Below, in pieces: positions 26,101 to 35,672 of a stretch of 64,000 nt of DNA. The notes beneath the pieces were generated by a model that did not search any database, was not told the origin of the DNA, and saw nothing but the letters and a program-made list of their open reading frames with translations. Origin of the DNA: Streptomyces rugosispiralis (lineage in GTDB: Bacteria > Actinomycetota > Actinomycetes > Streptomycetales > Streptomycetaceae). The DNA is taken from the NCBI RefSeq assembly GCF_024505145.1, contig NZ_JANIAA010000005.1:62001-126000 (forward strand), read 5' to 3'. Made by a program: the position numbers and the translations under genes. Every line of letters starts with the position of its first letter. Position 1 is the stretch's first letter.

Positions 26101-27512
26101 GCGCGGCGGCGCACCCGGTAGGCCACGCCCCGCTCGGCCGGCCGCTCGCCCTCGTAGGTCTGGCCGCGCATCTCGCACCAGGCCGGGATGTCCAGCCGGG
26201 CCGCCTCGTCGTCGGCGAGGACCGTCACCACGCCGCCCACCGGCACCTCGCCGATCACCTTGGCCAGTTCGATCACCGGGATCGGGCACCGCTTGCCGAG
26301 CGAGTCGACCACCAGGTCGGGCTCGGGTTCGGGGTCCGGACCCGGACCCGGTCCGGGCGCGGCTTCGGCCGGTTTCGGCGCGCCCAGGCGCTCCCGTACG
26401 CCCGCCACCACCCCCGGCAGCGCCGCCAGGAACCGGTCCACGTCCGCATCCGCCGTACCGCGCGGGAGCGAGACCCTGACATTGCCCTCGGACAGCACCC
26501 CCATGGCCCGCAGCACATGGCTCGGGGTCAGCGTGGAGGAGGTGCAGGAGGAGCCGGACGAGACCGAGAACTCCGCGCGGTCCAGCTCATGGAGGAGCGC
26601 CTCTCCGTCGACATAGAGACAGGAGAAGGTCACCAGATGCGGCAGCCGCCGCTCCGGATCGCCGACCACCTCGACGTCCGGCACCAGTTCCGGCACCCGC
26701 GCCCGGATCCGCTCCACCAGCCCCCGCAGCCGCTCCGCCTCGGCGGCGGCCTCCGCCCGCACAGCCCGCAGCGAGGCGGCCGCGGCGACGATGGCGGGGA
26801 GGTTCTCGAACCCGGGGGAGCGGCCCGACTCCCGTTCATCGGCGGGCTGAACCGTACGGAAACGCACCCCCTTGCGCACCGCGAGCAGTCCCACTCCCGC
26901 AGGGCCGCCCCATTTATGGGCACTTGCGATCAGAAGCGACCAATTGCCCTCCGTGGGGCCCCAGCCGAGCGACTGCGCCGCGTCCACCAGCAGCGGTACG
27001 TCCGCCGCCGCGCACTCCTCGGCGGCCTCGGCCACCGGCTGCAGCGTGCCGACCTCATGGTTGGCCGACTGCAGACAGGCCAGCGCCACCCCGCCCGGGG
27101 CCTCCCGCAGGGCCGCCGCGTACGCACCCGGCGCGACCCGTCCCGTACGGTCCACCGGGACCTCGGCGACCGTGCCGCCGTCCGCCTCGTGCGTGGCGGC
27201 CGCGTGCAGCACCGAGGAGTGCTCCACGGCGGAGACGATCAGATGGCGACCGGCGCGCCGCCGCCCCGCGAGCGCCCCCGCGATGCCGTCGTGCACCGCG
27301 CGGGTCCCGGAAGGAGTGAAGACGAGCTCGTCCGGGCGGCACCCCACGGCCTCGGCGGCCGCCTCCCGCGCGGCGTCCAGCAGCAGCCGGGCCCGCCGCC
27401 CCTCCCGGTAGAGACGTGAGGGGTCGGCCCACCCCTCGTCGAGCGCGGCGAGGAGCGCCTGCCGGGCGACGGGGTGCAGCGGAGCGGATGAGGCCGCGTC
27501 GAAGTAGGGCAC
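26097..27512 (-). CDS. Fusion protein: cysteine desulfurase (class V aminotransferase) with TusA-like sulfur carrier
   Basis: The product is 471 residues from the GTG at 27510-27512 (MPYFDAASSAPLHPVARQAL). Residues 1-385 are a PLP-dependent NifS/IscS-type desulfurase, with the PLP lysine in LIASAHKWGGPAGVGLL and a mobile catalytic cysteine in SVSSGSSCTSSTLTPSHVL. A Pro/Gly linker (PGPGPGPDPEPEPD) leads to a TusA domain at about 399-460 with the sulfur-accepting cysteine in KRCPIPVIELAKV and AWCEMRGQTYEG. Sulfur taken from cysteine could pass directly to the tethered carrier for tRNA thiolation or cofactor synthesis. The final product is unknown. The stop codon lies in the target site of MITE A. 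Confidence 0.9.
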   Translation of the reverse strand: MPYFDAASSAPLHPVARQALLAALDEGWADPSRLYREGRRARLLLDAAREAAAEAVGCRPDELVFTPSGTRAVHDGIAGALAGRRRAGRHLIVSAVEHSSVLHAAATHEADGGTVAEVPVDRTGRVAPGAYAAALREAPGGVALACLQSANHEVGTLQPVAEAAEECAAADVPLLVDAAQSLGWGPTEGNWSLLIASAHKWGGPAGVGLLAVRKGVRFRTVQPADERESGRSPGFENLPAIVAAAASLRAVRAEAAAEAERLRGLVERIRARVPELVPDVEVVGDPERRLPHLVTFSCLYVDGEALLHELDRAEFSVSSGSSCTSSTLTPSHVLRAMGVLSEGNVRVSLPRGTADADVDRFLAALPGVVAGVRERLGAPKPAEAAPGPGPGPDPEPEPDLVVDSLGKRCPIPVIELAKVIGEVPVGGVVTVLADDEAARLDIPAWCEMRGQTYEGERPAERGVAYRVRRRA

Positions 27513-27660
27513 GTAAGGAACGCTAAACGCTCCGAGGAAGTGCCGCGAAGTGCCGTCGTGCGTCTGCGGCCGCGTCGTGGCTGGTCGCGCCCACGCGGCG
27601 GAGCCGCACATCGACACAGCCCCCCGCGCCCCTTCGGGGCGCACTCGAATCGCACCGCCT

Positions 27661-27704
27661 CCGGAACCAGGGTCGCACCCGCCCGGAACCAGGGTCGCAC
27701 CCGC
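27661..27704. repeat. Two tandem 22-bp repeats in the ctaC upstream region
   Basis: Two exact copies of a 22-bp unit starting ccggaaccagggtcgcaccc lie head to tail, followed by a decaying third. The whole interval 27513-27953 is otherwise GC-rich spacer with no gene recognised. It must hold the ctaC promoter. Confidence 0.7.
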
Positions 27705-27953
27705 CCGGAGCCGGGCTCGGACCGGGGCCGGAACCCGGGCCGCGCCCGGCCGGAAAAGGCCGCCGGAGCCCGGGATTCCATCCCTTCGTGGAGCGCCCCG
27801 GCGCGTTGGGCACCCTCCCCGCGCGACCCCAAATGGCGTCCAGTAGGGTTTGGTCCGCATAAACATCCAAACCCCTGCCCGCACCGGGCCGGCGACCGAC
27901 CAGACAGACGGCCGCGGCTGACCGCGCGGGCGAGACTCTCGGGAAGGCGCTAC

Positions 27954-28916
27954 GTGAGTCCCAACGGCTCCGACCGCTCGTCGCGGCGCCCGGTGCGGCG
28001 GAAGCTGCTGCAGGCGCTGGCCGCGGGCTTGGTCCTGGCGACCGCCACCGGTTGCACATCCAAGGACTTCCCCCGCCTCGGAATGCCTACCCCCGTCACG
28101 GAGGAGGCGCCGCGGATCCTCTCCCTGTGGCAGGGCTCGTGGGCGGCGGCGCTCGCCACGGGCGTCCTGGTCTGGGGCCTGATCATCTGGGCGGTCATCT
28201 TTCACCGTCGCAGCAGGACCAAGATCGAGGTTCCCGCGCAGACCCGGTACAACATGCCCATCGAGGCGCTGTACACCGTGGTCCCGATCATCATCGTCTC
28301 GGTGTTGTTCTACTTCACCGCACGCGATGAGAACGCGCTCCTCAAGACCTCCAAGAAGCCCGACCACGTGGTCAACGTGGTGGGCTACCAGTGGAGCTGG
28401 GGCTTCAACTACATGGAGAACGTGGACGGTTCCACCGCCACGCCCAAGCAGGAAGCCAAGGAGATCTCCGCGATCCCCAAGCGCATGCTGAACGCGGTCC
28501 CCAAGGGCGCCGAGGGCGTCTACGAGGCGGGTACCCCCGGTGAGCGGAACCCGCAGACCGGCAACCCGGGCCCGACCCTGTGGCTGCCGAAGGGCGAGTC
28601 GGTCCAGTTCATCCTGACGTCCCGCGATGTCATCCACTCGTTCTGGGTGGTCCCCTTCCTGATGAAGATGGACGTCATCCCGGGTCACACCAACCGCTTC
28701 GAGGTCACTCCGAACCGCGAGGGCACCTTCAAGGGCAAGTGCGCCGAGCTGTGCGGCGTCGACCACTCCCGGATGCTCTTCAACGTCAAGGTCGTGTCGC
28801 CGGAGCGTTACCAGCAGCACCTCAAGGAGCTGGCGAAGAAGGGCCAGACCGGCTACATCCCGGCGGGCATTGAGCAGACGGACGCCGCCAAGAACGCGGA
28901 GACCAGGACATCGTGA
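27954..28916 (+). CDS. ctaC: Cytochrome c oxidase subunit II (aa3-type)
   Basis: The product is 320 residues from the GTG at 27954 with GGGAAGG upstream. A lipoprotein signal ([17 protein letters not shown]) anchors the N-terminus, and two membrane helices follow ([20 protein letters not shown] and [17 protein letters not shown]). The outer cupredoxin domain carries the CuA ligands DVIHSFWV and [12 protein letters not shown]. It accepts electrons from the cytochrome bcc complex. The stop overlaps the ctaD start. Stretches such as [20 protein letters not shown] form the actinobacterial insertion used in contacts within the bcc-aa3 supercomplex (family knowledge). Confidence 0.95.
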   Translation: MSPNGSDRSSRRPVRRKLLQALAAGLVLATATGCTSKDFPRLGMPTPVTEEAPRILSLWQGSWAAALATGVLVWGLIIWAVIFHRRSRTKIEVPAQTRYNMPIEALYTVVPIIIVSVLFYFTARDENALLKTSKKPDHVVNVVGYQWSWGFNYMENVDGSTATPKQEAKEISAIPKRMLNAVPKGAEGVYEAGTPGERNPQTGNPGPTLWLPKGESVQFILTSRDVIHSFWVVPFLMKMDVIPGHTNRFEVTPNREGTFKGKCAELCGVDHSRMLFNVKVVSPERYQQHLKELAKKGQTGYIPAGIEQTDAAKNAETRTS

Positions 28917-30652
28917 GCATCCTCAACGAACCCCAGGGTGCCGGCACCACCGCCTCGCAAGAGCGGCAAACGCCGGTACGTCGGAAGCAGCCGGGCAATG
29001 TCGTCGTCAAGTGGCTGACCACCACGGACCACAAGACGATCGGCACGCTCTACCTCGTCACGTCGTTCGCGTTCTTCTGCATCGGCGGCCTGATGGCGCT
29101 CTTCATGCGCGCCGAACTGGCCCGCCCGGGTACGCAGATCATGTCGAACGAGCAGTTCAACCAGGCGTTCACCATGCATGGCACGATCATGCTGCTGATG
29201 TTCGCCACCCCGCTGTTCGCGGGCTTCACGAACTGGATCATGCCGCTGCAGATCGGCGCGCCCGATGTGGCGTTCCCGCGGCTGAACATGTTCGCGTACT
29301 GGCTGTATCTCTTCGGCTCGCTGATCGCGGTGGGCGGGTTCCTGACCCCGCAGGGCGCGGCCGACTTCGGCTGGTTCGCCTACTCCCCGCTGTCGGACGC
29401 GGTCCGGTCGCCGGGTATCGGCGCGGACATGTGGATCATGGGTCTGGCCCTCTCCGGCTTCGGCACGATCCTCGGTGCGGTCAACTTCATCACCACGATC
29501 ATCTGCATGCGCGCTCCGGGCATGACGATGTTCCGCATGCCGATCTTCACCTGGAACGTGCTGCTGACCGCGGTGCTGGTCCTGCTCGCCTTCCCGGTGC
29601 TGGCCGCCGCGCTGTTCGCCCTGGAGGCGGACCGTAAATTCGGGGCGCATGTCTTCGACGCGGCCAATGGCGGAGCGTTGCTCTGGCAACACCTCTTCTG
29701 GTTCTTCGGCCATCCAGAGGTGTACATCATCGCGCTGCCGTTCTTCGGCATCATTTCCGAGGTCATTCCGGTCTTCTCCCGGAAGCCGATGTTCGGTTAC
29801 ATCTCCCTGATCGCCGCGACCATTTCGATCGCCGGTCTCTCGGTGACGGTGTGGGCCCACCACATGTATGTCACCGGCGGAGTGCTACTGCCGTTCTTCT
29901 CGTTCATGACGTTCCTCATCGCGGTGCCGACCGGTATCAAGTTCTTCAACTGGATCGGCACGATGTGGAAGGGGTCGCTGAGCTTCGAGACCCCGATGCT
30001 CTGGGCGGTCGGCTTCCTGATCACCTTCACCTTCGGTGGTCTGACCGGTGTCATCCTGGCGTCGCCGCCGATGGACTTCCACGTCTCCGACTCGTACTTC
30101 GTGGTGGCCCACTTCCACTACGTGGTCTTCGGCACCGTGGTCTTCGCGATGTTCGCCGGATTCCACTTCTGGTGGCCGAAGATGACCGGCAAGATGCTGG
30201 ACGAGCGGCTGGGAAAGATCACCTTCTGGACGCTGTTCGTGGGCTTCCACGGCACGTTCCTGGTGCAGCACTGGCTGGGCGCCGAGGGCATGCCCCGCCG
30301 GTACGCCGACTACCTGGCGGCCGACGGCATCACCACGCTGAACACCATCTCGACCATCAGCTCCTTCCTGCTGGGCCTGTCGATCCTGCCGTTCCTCTAC
30401 AACGTCTGGAAGACCGCCAAGTACGGCAAGAAGGTCGAGGTCGACGACCCCTGGGGCTACGGCCGTTCGCTGGAGTGGGCGACCTCCTGCCCGCCCCCGC
30501 GGCACAACTTCCTCACCCTGCCGCGGATCCGCTCCGAATCCCCGGCGTTCGACCTGCACCACCCGGAGATCGCGGCGCTCGACCAGCTCGAGAACCACGG
30601 TGCGCCTGACGATGACAAGGCCCTCGCGGGTGGTAAGGAGGCCGGCAAGTGA
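28913..30652 (+). CDS. ctaD: Cytochrome c oxidase subunit I
   Basis: The product is 579 residues, GTG start overlapping the ctaC stop (GTGA). The twelve-helix catalytic core holds haem a and the haem a3-CuB centre. Visible ligands and proton-path residues include the low-spin haem histidine in [12 protein letters not shown], the CuB histidine and tyrosine in [20 protein letters not shown], the histidine pair in [11 protein letters not shown], and [17 protein letters not shown] for the haem a3 and haem a histidines. It reduces oxygen to water and pumps protons. Part of the ctaCDF operon. Confidence 0.97.
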   Translation: MSILNEPQGAGTTASQERQTPVRRKQPGNVVVKWLTTTDHKTIGTLYLVTSFAFFCIGGLMALFMRAELARPGTQIMSNEQFNQAFTMHGTIMLLMFATPLFAGFTNWIMPLQIGAPDVAFPRLNMFAYWLYLFGSLIAVGGFLTPQGAADFGWFAYSPLSDAVRSPGIGADMWIMGLALSGFGTILGAVNFITTIICMRAPGMTMFRMPIFTWNVLLTAVLVLLAFPVLAAALFALEADRKFGAHVFDAANGGALLWQHLFWFFGHPEVYIIALPFFGIISEVIPVFSRKPMFGYISLIAATISIAGLSVTVWAHHMYVTGGVLLPFFSFMTFLIAVPTGIKFFNWIGTMWKGSLSFETPMLWAVGFLITFTFGGLTGVILASPPMDFHVSDSYFVVAHFHYVVFGTVVFAMFAGFHFWWPKMTGKMLDERLGKITFWTLFVGFHGTFLVQHWLGAEGMPRRYADYLAADGITTLNTISTISSFLLGLSILPFLYNVWKTAKYGKKVEVDDPWGYGRSLEWATSCPPPRHNFLTLPRIRSESPAFDLHHPEIAALDQLENHGAPDDDKALAGGKEAGK

Positions 30653-31047
30653 AGGTCCAAGGCCGGATGTTCATCTGGCTGGCCGTCTTCATCCTCGTCA
30701 TGGCGATCGTCTATGGCGTGTGGTCGAAGGAGCCGGCCGGCACCACGGCGCTCTTCCTGGCCTTCGGGCTGAGCATCATGATCGGCTACTACCTGGCCTT
30801 CACGGCCCGCCGGGTGGATGTCGGTGCGCAGGACAACAAGGACGCGGATGTCGCGGACGACGCCGGCGAGCTGGGATTCTTCTCCCCGCACAGCTGGCAG
30901 CCGCTCTCCCTCGGCCTCGGTGGCGCCATGGCCTTCCTGGGCGTGATCTTCGGCTGGTGGCTGCTCTTCTTCTCGGCCCCGGTCATCATGATCGGCCTCT
31001 TCGGCTGGGTCTTCGAGTACTACCGCGGCGAGAACGCCAACCAGTAG
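30649..31047 (+). CDS. ctaF: Cytochrome c oxidase subunit IV, actinobacterial type
   Basis: The product is 132 residues; its GTG start overlaps the ctaD stop. Four membrane helices are visible, as two pairs ([19 protein letters not shown] and [19 protein letters not shown], then the [16 protein letters not shown] and [15 protein letters not shown] region). The length matches CtaF of mycobacteria and streptomycetes. It is needed for stable aa3 oxidase. A long hairpin follows and ends the operon. Confidence 0.93.
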   Translation: MKVQGRMFIWLAVFILVMAIVYGVWSKEPAGTTALFLAFGLSIMIGYYLAFTARRVDVGAQDNKDADVADDAGELGFFSPHSWQPLSLGLGGAMAFLGVIFGWWLLFFSAPVIMIGLFGWVFEYYRGENANQ

Positions 31048-31063
31048 TCCTGACCGGCTGATA

Positions 31064-31107
31064 CGAGCGGGGTCCGGACACCTCCCCAGGTGTCCGGGCC
31101 CCGCTCG
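31064..31107 (+). terminator. ctaCDF terminator
   Basis: The arms 31064-31083 and 31088-31107 pair over 20 bp with one mismatch around a cccc loop (arm cgagcggggtccggacacct). Confidence 0.85.
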
Positions 31108-31237
31108 GCGTTGGGGTCCCTCTGACGGATCTCCGCCAGCAGGACCCCAGGGCCCGGACGGCCCCGCCGGGGCCGCCGGTTCACTCCGGTGCCCCACTCC
31201 GCGCGCCGTTCCCGGACACCGTTCTTACGTTGGCTCC

Positions 31238-32485
31238 ATGAGCCACACACCTCGATCACTCAGAAGCCGGGCGGTGCTGACCTGCGCCCTGCTGGTGGCG
31301 CCGCTGATAGCGGGTCTGAGCGGATGCGGGGGATCCCCCGACCCCCTGTCCGCCAAGCCGTACGACGCCGCCGATCAGATCTCGTTCAGCGGTGACGGCG
31401 ACGGCCGTAAGGCCAATCCGGACAAGCCGCTCGAAGTGACGGCCAAGGACGACGACAGCCGGATCACGGATGTCACGGCCACCGACGCCGCGGGCCGCTA
31501 CGTCCGGGGTGAGCTGACCGACGACGGCAGGCACTGGCGCAGCACGGTGCCGCTGGCGGCGGGCGCCCACTACACGCTGAAGGTGTCCACAGAGGACTCC
31601 AACGGCGCTCCGGGCCGCCGTACGGTCGCCTTCACCACCAGCTCCGCCCACCGGCTGCTGAAGGTCACCTTCGGCCCCAAGGCGGGGGAGTACGGGGTGG
31701 GGCAGCCCATCACGGCCAAGCTGAGCCGGCCCGTCAAGGACCCCTCGGCCCGCGCCGTGATCGAGCGCGCCCTGAAGGTGGACTCACGGCCCGCCGTGGA
31801 GGGCGTCTGGCACTGGGTGGACAGCCGGAACCTGCACTACCGCCCGCAGGAGTACTGGCCCGCCCACGCCACCATCTCGGTGCATTCCAACCTCAAGGGC
31901 ATCCGGATCGGCGGCGGGCTCTACGGCGGCGAGGCCAAGTCGCTGCGGCTGACCACCGGCGACCGCCTCGAGGCCCTCACCGACTCCGGCACCCACCAGA
32001 TGACGGTGAAGCGCAACGGAGTGCCGATCCGGACCATCCCGATCACCACCGGTATGCCCGGATTCGACACCCGGAACGGCATCAAGGTCGTCCTGGCCAA
32101 GGAATCCGCCGTACGGATGACGGGCGCCAGCATCGGGCTCGGCGCGGGCTCCTACGACCTGATGGTCTACTGGGCCGCCCGGGTCACCAAGAGCGGTGAA
32201 TATGTCCATGCCGCGCCCTGGTCCACCGGTTCGCAGGGCTACGCCAACGTCAGCCACGGCTGCACGGGCATGAGCACGGCGAACGCCCAGTGGTTCTTCA
32301 ACACCGTACGCCTGGGGGACATCGTCCAGGTCGTGCACAGCAATGGAGAGGACATGGCGACGTTCGACAACGGCTACGGCGACTGGAACATGGCGTGGGC
32401 GGACTGGCGCAAGGGCAGCGCCGTCGCCTCCGGCCAGTCCGACGCCACCCCCGCCGACTCCGCCCGGCTCCGGCCCCAGGTCTGA
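31238..32485 (+). CDS. Lipoprotein L,D-transpeptidase with Ig-like domain
   Basis: The product is 415 residues. The lipobox LIAGLSGC puts the acylated cysteine at residue 30. Residues 40-240 form two Ig-like repeats of the kind found in LdtMt2-type enzymes, and the YkuD catalytic domain spans about 243-375. The active-site segment is VSHGCTGMS with Cys342, with His324 in YVHAAPW. The C-terminal tail (WNMAWADWRKG) is typical. It makes 3-3 peptidoglycan cross-links. It stands between the two halves of the respiratory gene set and runs in the same direction, but after the ctaF terminator, so it has its own promoter. Confidence 0.92.
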   Translation: MSHTPRSLRSRAVLTCALLVAPLIAGLSGCGGSPDPLSAKPYDAADQISFSGDGDGRKANPDKPLEVTAKDDDSRITDVTATDAAGRYVRGELTDDGRHWRSTVPLAAGAHYTLKVSTEDSNGAPGRRTVAFTTSSAHRLLKVTFGPKAGEYGVGQPITAKLSRPVKDPSARAVIERALKVDSRPAVEGVWHWVDSRNLHYRPQEYWPAHATISVHSNLKGIRIGGGLYGGEAKSLRLTTGDRLEALTDSGTHQMTVKRNGVPIRTIPITTGMPGFDTRNGIKVVLAKESAVRMTGASIGLGAGSYDLMVYWAARVTKSGEYVHAAPWSTGSQGYANVSHGCTGMSTANAQWFFNTVRLGDIVQVVHSNGEDMATFDNGYGDWNMAWADWRKGSAVASGQSDATPADSARLRPQV

Positions 32486-32507
32486 GCGGACGGTGCGGAC
32501 GGTGCGG

Positions 32508-32909
32508 TCAGGCGCCCACGGCGAGCCGCTTGCGGAGCAGCCCGGCCAGCGCGTCCGCCAGGGCCACCGGGTCCACCGGATGCGTGACCGCGGCCTCCGC
32601 ACGGCTCCAGGTGGCCAGCCAGGCGTCCTGCGGGCGGCCGATGAGCAGCAGTACCGGCGGGCACTGGAAGATCTCGTCCTTGATCTGCCGGCAGACGCCC
32701 ATCCCGCCCGCGGGCGCCGACTCGCCGTCCAGCACACAGGCGTCGATGCCGCCCTCCTCCAGCGCCGAGAGAACGGCCGGGAGGGTCGCGCACTCCAGGA
32801 ACTCCACCGGGGGCACATCTGCGGCGGGCCGGCGCCCGGCCGCCAGGCGCACCTGCTCGCGGGTGCTCACGTCATCGCTGTAGACCAGCACCGTTGCGGT
32901 GGGCCGCAT
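32508..32909 (-). CDS. Stand-alone receiver-like (response regulator) protein
   Basis: The product is 133 residues from the ATG at 32907-32909 with GGAGGTCAGG upstream. The start MRPTATVLVYSDDVSTREQV gives the acidic pair, DACVLDGESAPAGG has an aspartate at the phosphorylation position, and VLLLIGRPQDAWLATWS follows. The conserved lysine near the end is not obvious (THPVDPVALADAL). There is no output domain. It is antiparallel to the neighbouring respiratory genes. It may be a phospho-acceptor or a pseudo-receiver; the partner is unknown. Confidence 0.75.
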   Translation of the reverse strand: MRPTATVLVYSDDVSTREQVRLAAGRRPAADVPPVEFLECATLPAVLSALEEGGIDACVLDGESAPAGGMGVCRQIKDEIFQCPPVLLLIGRPQDAWLATWSRAEAAVTHPVDPVALADALAGLLRKRLAVGA

Positions 32910-33120
32910 CCTGACCTCCGGACGAAGTAAGTGATCTGCCGGGCTCCTGTGGCGGATGCTACTCCCGTACAGCCGTCCGGAGGAGGGGGCGTACGGATCT
33001 CTCCCTCCTTCGAGGGACTGTCCGGCGCAGCCCCGACGAGCAGGGTCGATGTCCTTGACGCGGCCCTTGACACTCCGAACGGGACCCCCGGGAGTGAGCG
33101 CTGGATAAGCGACCGACATA

Positions 33121-33741
33121 ATGTCGGTCGTGGCGACAGCAACAGCAGTAGATACCGGGCACGCGCACCCGTCGGTCAACCGGCCGAACCTCACCAGCGT
33201 CGGAACCATCATCTGGCTGAGTTCCGAGCTGATGTTCTTCGCGGCCCTCTTCGCGATGTACTTCACCCTGCGATCGGTGACCGGAGCCGAGCACTGGAAG
33301 GAAATGGCGTCCTCGCTGAACTTCCCGTTCTCGGCGACGAACACCACGATCCTGGTGCTCTCCTCCCTCACCTGCCAGCTCGGCGTCTTCGCCGCCGAGC
33401 GCGGCGACGTGAAGAAGCTGCGCTCCTGGTTCGTGATCACCTTCATCATGGGCGCGATCTTCATCGGCGGTCAGATCTTCGAATACACCGAGCTGGTCAA
33501 GAAGGACGGGCTTTCGCTCTCCTCCGACCCCTACGGCTCGGTGTTCTACCTGACCACCGGCTTCCACGGCATGCATGTGACGGGCGGTCTGATCGCCTTC
33601 CTGCTTGTCCTGGGCAGGACGTACGCGGCCAAGAGGTTCACCCACCAGCAGGCGACGGCGGCCATCGTCGTGTCCTATTACTGGCACTTCGTCGATGTCG
33701 TCTGGATCGGCCTCTTCGCCACGATCTACATGATCAAGTAA
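33121..33741 (+). CDS. ctaE: Cytochrome c oxidase subunit III
   Basis: The product is 206 residues, the compact five-helix form seen in actinobacteria. It begins [20 protein letters not shown]. Family signatures are [21 protein letters not shown] and the final [20 protein letters not shown] and [21 protein letters not shown]. It stabilises the subunit I core. It leads the ctaE-qcrCAB cluster, with qcrC 69 bp downstream. The upstream 210 bp are shared with the divergent receiver gene. Confidence 0.95.
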   Translation: MSVVATATAVDTGHAHPSVNRPNLTSVGTIIWLSSELMFFAALFAMYFTLRSVTGAEHWKEMASSLNFPFSATNTTILVLSSLTCQLGVFAAERGDVKKLRSWFVITFIMGAIFIGGQIFEYTELVKKDGLSLSSDPYGSVFYLTTGFHGMHVTGGLIAFLLVLGRTYAAKRFTHQQATAAIVVSYYWHFVDVVWIGLFATIYMIK

Positions 33742-33810
33742 GCCGGTCACCACACCGGAATCACGTCCTTAACAGCATCGACGCAGAAGATCCTGACACC
33801 GGGGTAATCC

Positions 33811-34620
33811 GTGAAAAAGCTCTCCGCACGACGGCGCCATCCGCTGGCTGCGCTCGTCGTCCTACTCTTCGCGCTGGCGGTCACTGGGGGGCTGTACGCC
33901 GCGTTTTCGCCGAGCGAGGCGAAGGCCGACGACAGCTCCGCCCAGTCCCTCGCCATCGAGGAGGGCAAGAAGCTCTATGCCGTCGGCTGCGCCAGCTGCC
34001 ATGGCACGGGCGGTCAGGGGACCTCTGACGGCCCGAGCCTGGTCGGCGTCGGCTCCGCCGCCGTGGACTTCCAGGTCGGCACCGGCCGCATGCCCGCCCA
34101 GCAGCCGGGCGCCCAGGTGCCGAAGAAGAAGAAGATCTACTCGGACGCCGAAATCGAGCAGCTCGCGGCCTACATCGCGTCGCTCGGTGCGGGTCCGGTG
34201 ACGCCCACCAAGAGCCAGTACAGCCCGGACGGCGCGGACGTCGCGAAGGGCGGGGAGCTCTTCCGTACGAACTGCGCGCAGTGCCACAACTTCGCCGGTA
34301 AGGGTGGTGCCCTCACCAACGGCAAGTTCGCGCCGGCTCTCGACGGGGTCAGCCCCAAGCATCTCTACGAGGCCATGCAGACCGGCCCGCAGAACATGCC
34401 CTCCTTCCCCGACACCGTGATGCCGGAGAAGAACAAGCAGGACATCATCGCCTACCTCGACACGGTCAACAGCGACAAGAGCAAGACCCCGGGTGGTCTT
34501 GAGCTCGGTGGGCTCGGCCCGGTGAGCGAGGGTCTGTTCGGCTGGGTCTTCGGCATGGGCGCGATGATCGTCCTCACCATCTGGGTCGCCGCCCGGACCG
34601 CAAAGGCCAAGAAGTCATGA
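33811..34620 (+). CDS. qcrC: Dihaem cytochrome c subunit of the bcc complex
   Basis: The product is 269 residues with a GTG start. An N-terminal membrane helix (HPLAALVVLLFALAVTGGLYA) leads to two cytochrome c domains with CASCHGTGG and CAQCHNFAG haem sites, and a C-terminal anchor helix (GWVFGMGAMIVLTIWVAA) follows. In actinobacteria this protein replaces soluble cytochrome c and hands electrons directly to CuA of the aa3 oxidase. It overlaps qcrA by ATGA. Confidence 0.96.
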   Translation: MKKLSARRRHPLAALVVLLFALAVTGGLYAAFSPSEAKADDSSAQSLAIEEGKKLYAVGCASCHGTGGQGTSDGPSLVGVGSAAVDFQVGTGRMPAQQPGAQVPKKKKIYSDAEIEQLAAYIASLGAGPVTPTKSQYSPDGADVAKGGELFRTNCAQCHNFAGKGGALTNGKFAPALDGVSPKHLYEAMQTGPQNMPSFPDTVMPEKNKQDIIAYLDTVNSDKSKTPGGLELGGLGPVSEGLFGWVFGMGAMIVLTIWVAARTAKAKKS

Positions 34621-35672
34621 GTAGCCACGAGATTTCAGAAGCAGAAGACAAGCTGCCGGAAGGGCGGGGGGCCGAGAGCGCCGTAAGGCCGACCGGGGAC
34701 CCGTTCGCCGACCCGGGGCTGCCCCCGCACGAGCACCGTAAGCAGGACATCGACGAGCGGGCCGCGAAGCGCTCCGAGCGCACCGTCGCCCTGCTCTTCA
34801 CGGTCTCGATGCTGGCCACGATCGCCTTCATCGCCGCGTATGCGGCGCTCCCGGTCGACAAGTACATCTACGTCTTCCCGATCGGGCACATCAGCGCGCT
34901 GAACTTCGCGCTGGGGCTGACGCTCGGCATCGCGTTGTTCACCATCGGCGCGGGCGCGGTCCACTGGGCCCGCACCCTGATGTCCGATGTGGAGATCGCC
35001 GACGAGCGCCACCCCATCGAGGCCGGCCCCGAGGTCAAGTCGAAGGTCCTCGAGGACTTCGCCGCCGGCGCCAAGGAGTCCGGCTTCGGCCGGCGCAAGC
35101 TGGCCCGCAACACCCTCTTCGGCGCGCTCGCGCTGGTGCCGCTCTCCGGCGTCGTGCTGCTGCGGGACCTCGGTCCGATGCCCGGCACCAAGCTCCGGCA
35201 CACCAAGTGGGCCAAGGGCAAGCGGCTGATGAACTACAACACCATGCAGCCGCTGCGCCCCGAGGACATCGCCGTCGGTTCGCTCACCTTCGCCATGCCC
35301 GAGGGCATGAGCGAGGAGCAGCACGACTTCCAGACGGAGATCGCCAAGGCCGCCTTGATGCTGGTCCGGCTGCAGCCGGAGAACATCAAGGACAAGCGCG
35401 AACTGGACTGGTCGCACGAGGGCATCGTCGCGTTCTCCAAGATCTGCACCCACGTCGGCTGCCCGATCAACCTCTATGAGCAGCAGACCCACCACGTCCT
35501 GTGCCCCTGCCACCAGTCGACCTTCGACCTCTCCGACGGTGGCCGAGTGATCTTCGGTCCGGCCGGTCACGCGCTGCCGCAGCTGCGGATCAGGGCCAAC
35601 GACCAGGGGTACCTCGAAGCCATGGGCGACTTCTCGGAGCCCGTCGGTCCTGCTTACTGGGAGCGCGGATGA
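34617..35672 (+). CDS. qcrA: Rieske iron-sulfur subunit of the bcc complex
   Basis: The product is 351 residues with three N-terminal membrane helices, as usual in actinobacteria (VALLFTVSMLATIAFIAAYA, LNFALGLTLGIALFTIGAGA, and a third at LFGALALVPLSGVVLL). The [2Fe-2S] ligands are in CTHVGCPI and CPCHQSTFDLSDGG. The start overlaps the qcrC stop and the end overlaps the qcrB start, so the operon is translationally coupled. The acidic N-terminus (ISEAEDKLPEGRG) is cytoplasmic. Confidence 0.96.
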   Translation: MSSHEISEAEDKLPEGRGAESAVRPTGDPFADPGLPPHEHRKQDIDERAAKRSERTVALLFTVSMLATIAFIAAYAALPVDKYIYVFPIGHISALNFALGLTLGIALFTIGAGAVHWARTLMSDVEIADERHPIEAGPEVKSKVLEDFAAGAKESGFGRRKLARNTLFGALALVPLSGVVLLRDLGPMPGTKLRHTKWAKGKRLMNYNTMQPLRPEDIAVGSLTFAMPEGMSEEQHDFQTEIAKAALMLVRLQPENIKDKRELDWSHEGIVAFSKICTHVGCPINLYEQQTHHVLCPCHQSTFDLSDGGRVIFGPAGHALPQLRIRANDQGYLEAMGDFSEPVGPAYWERG

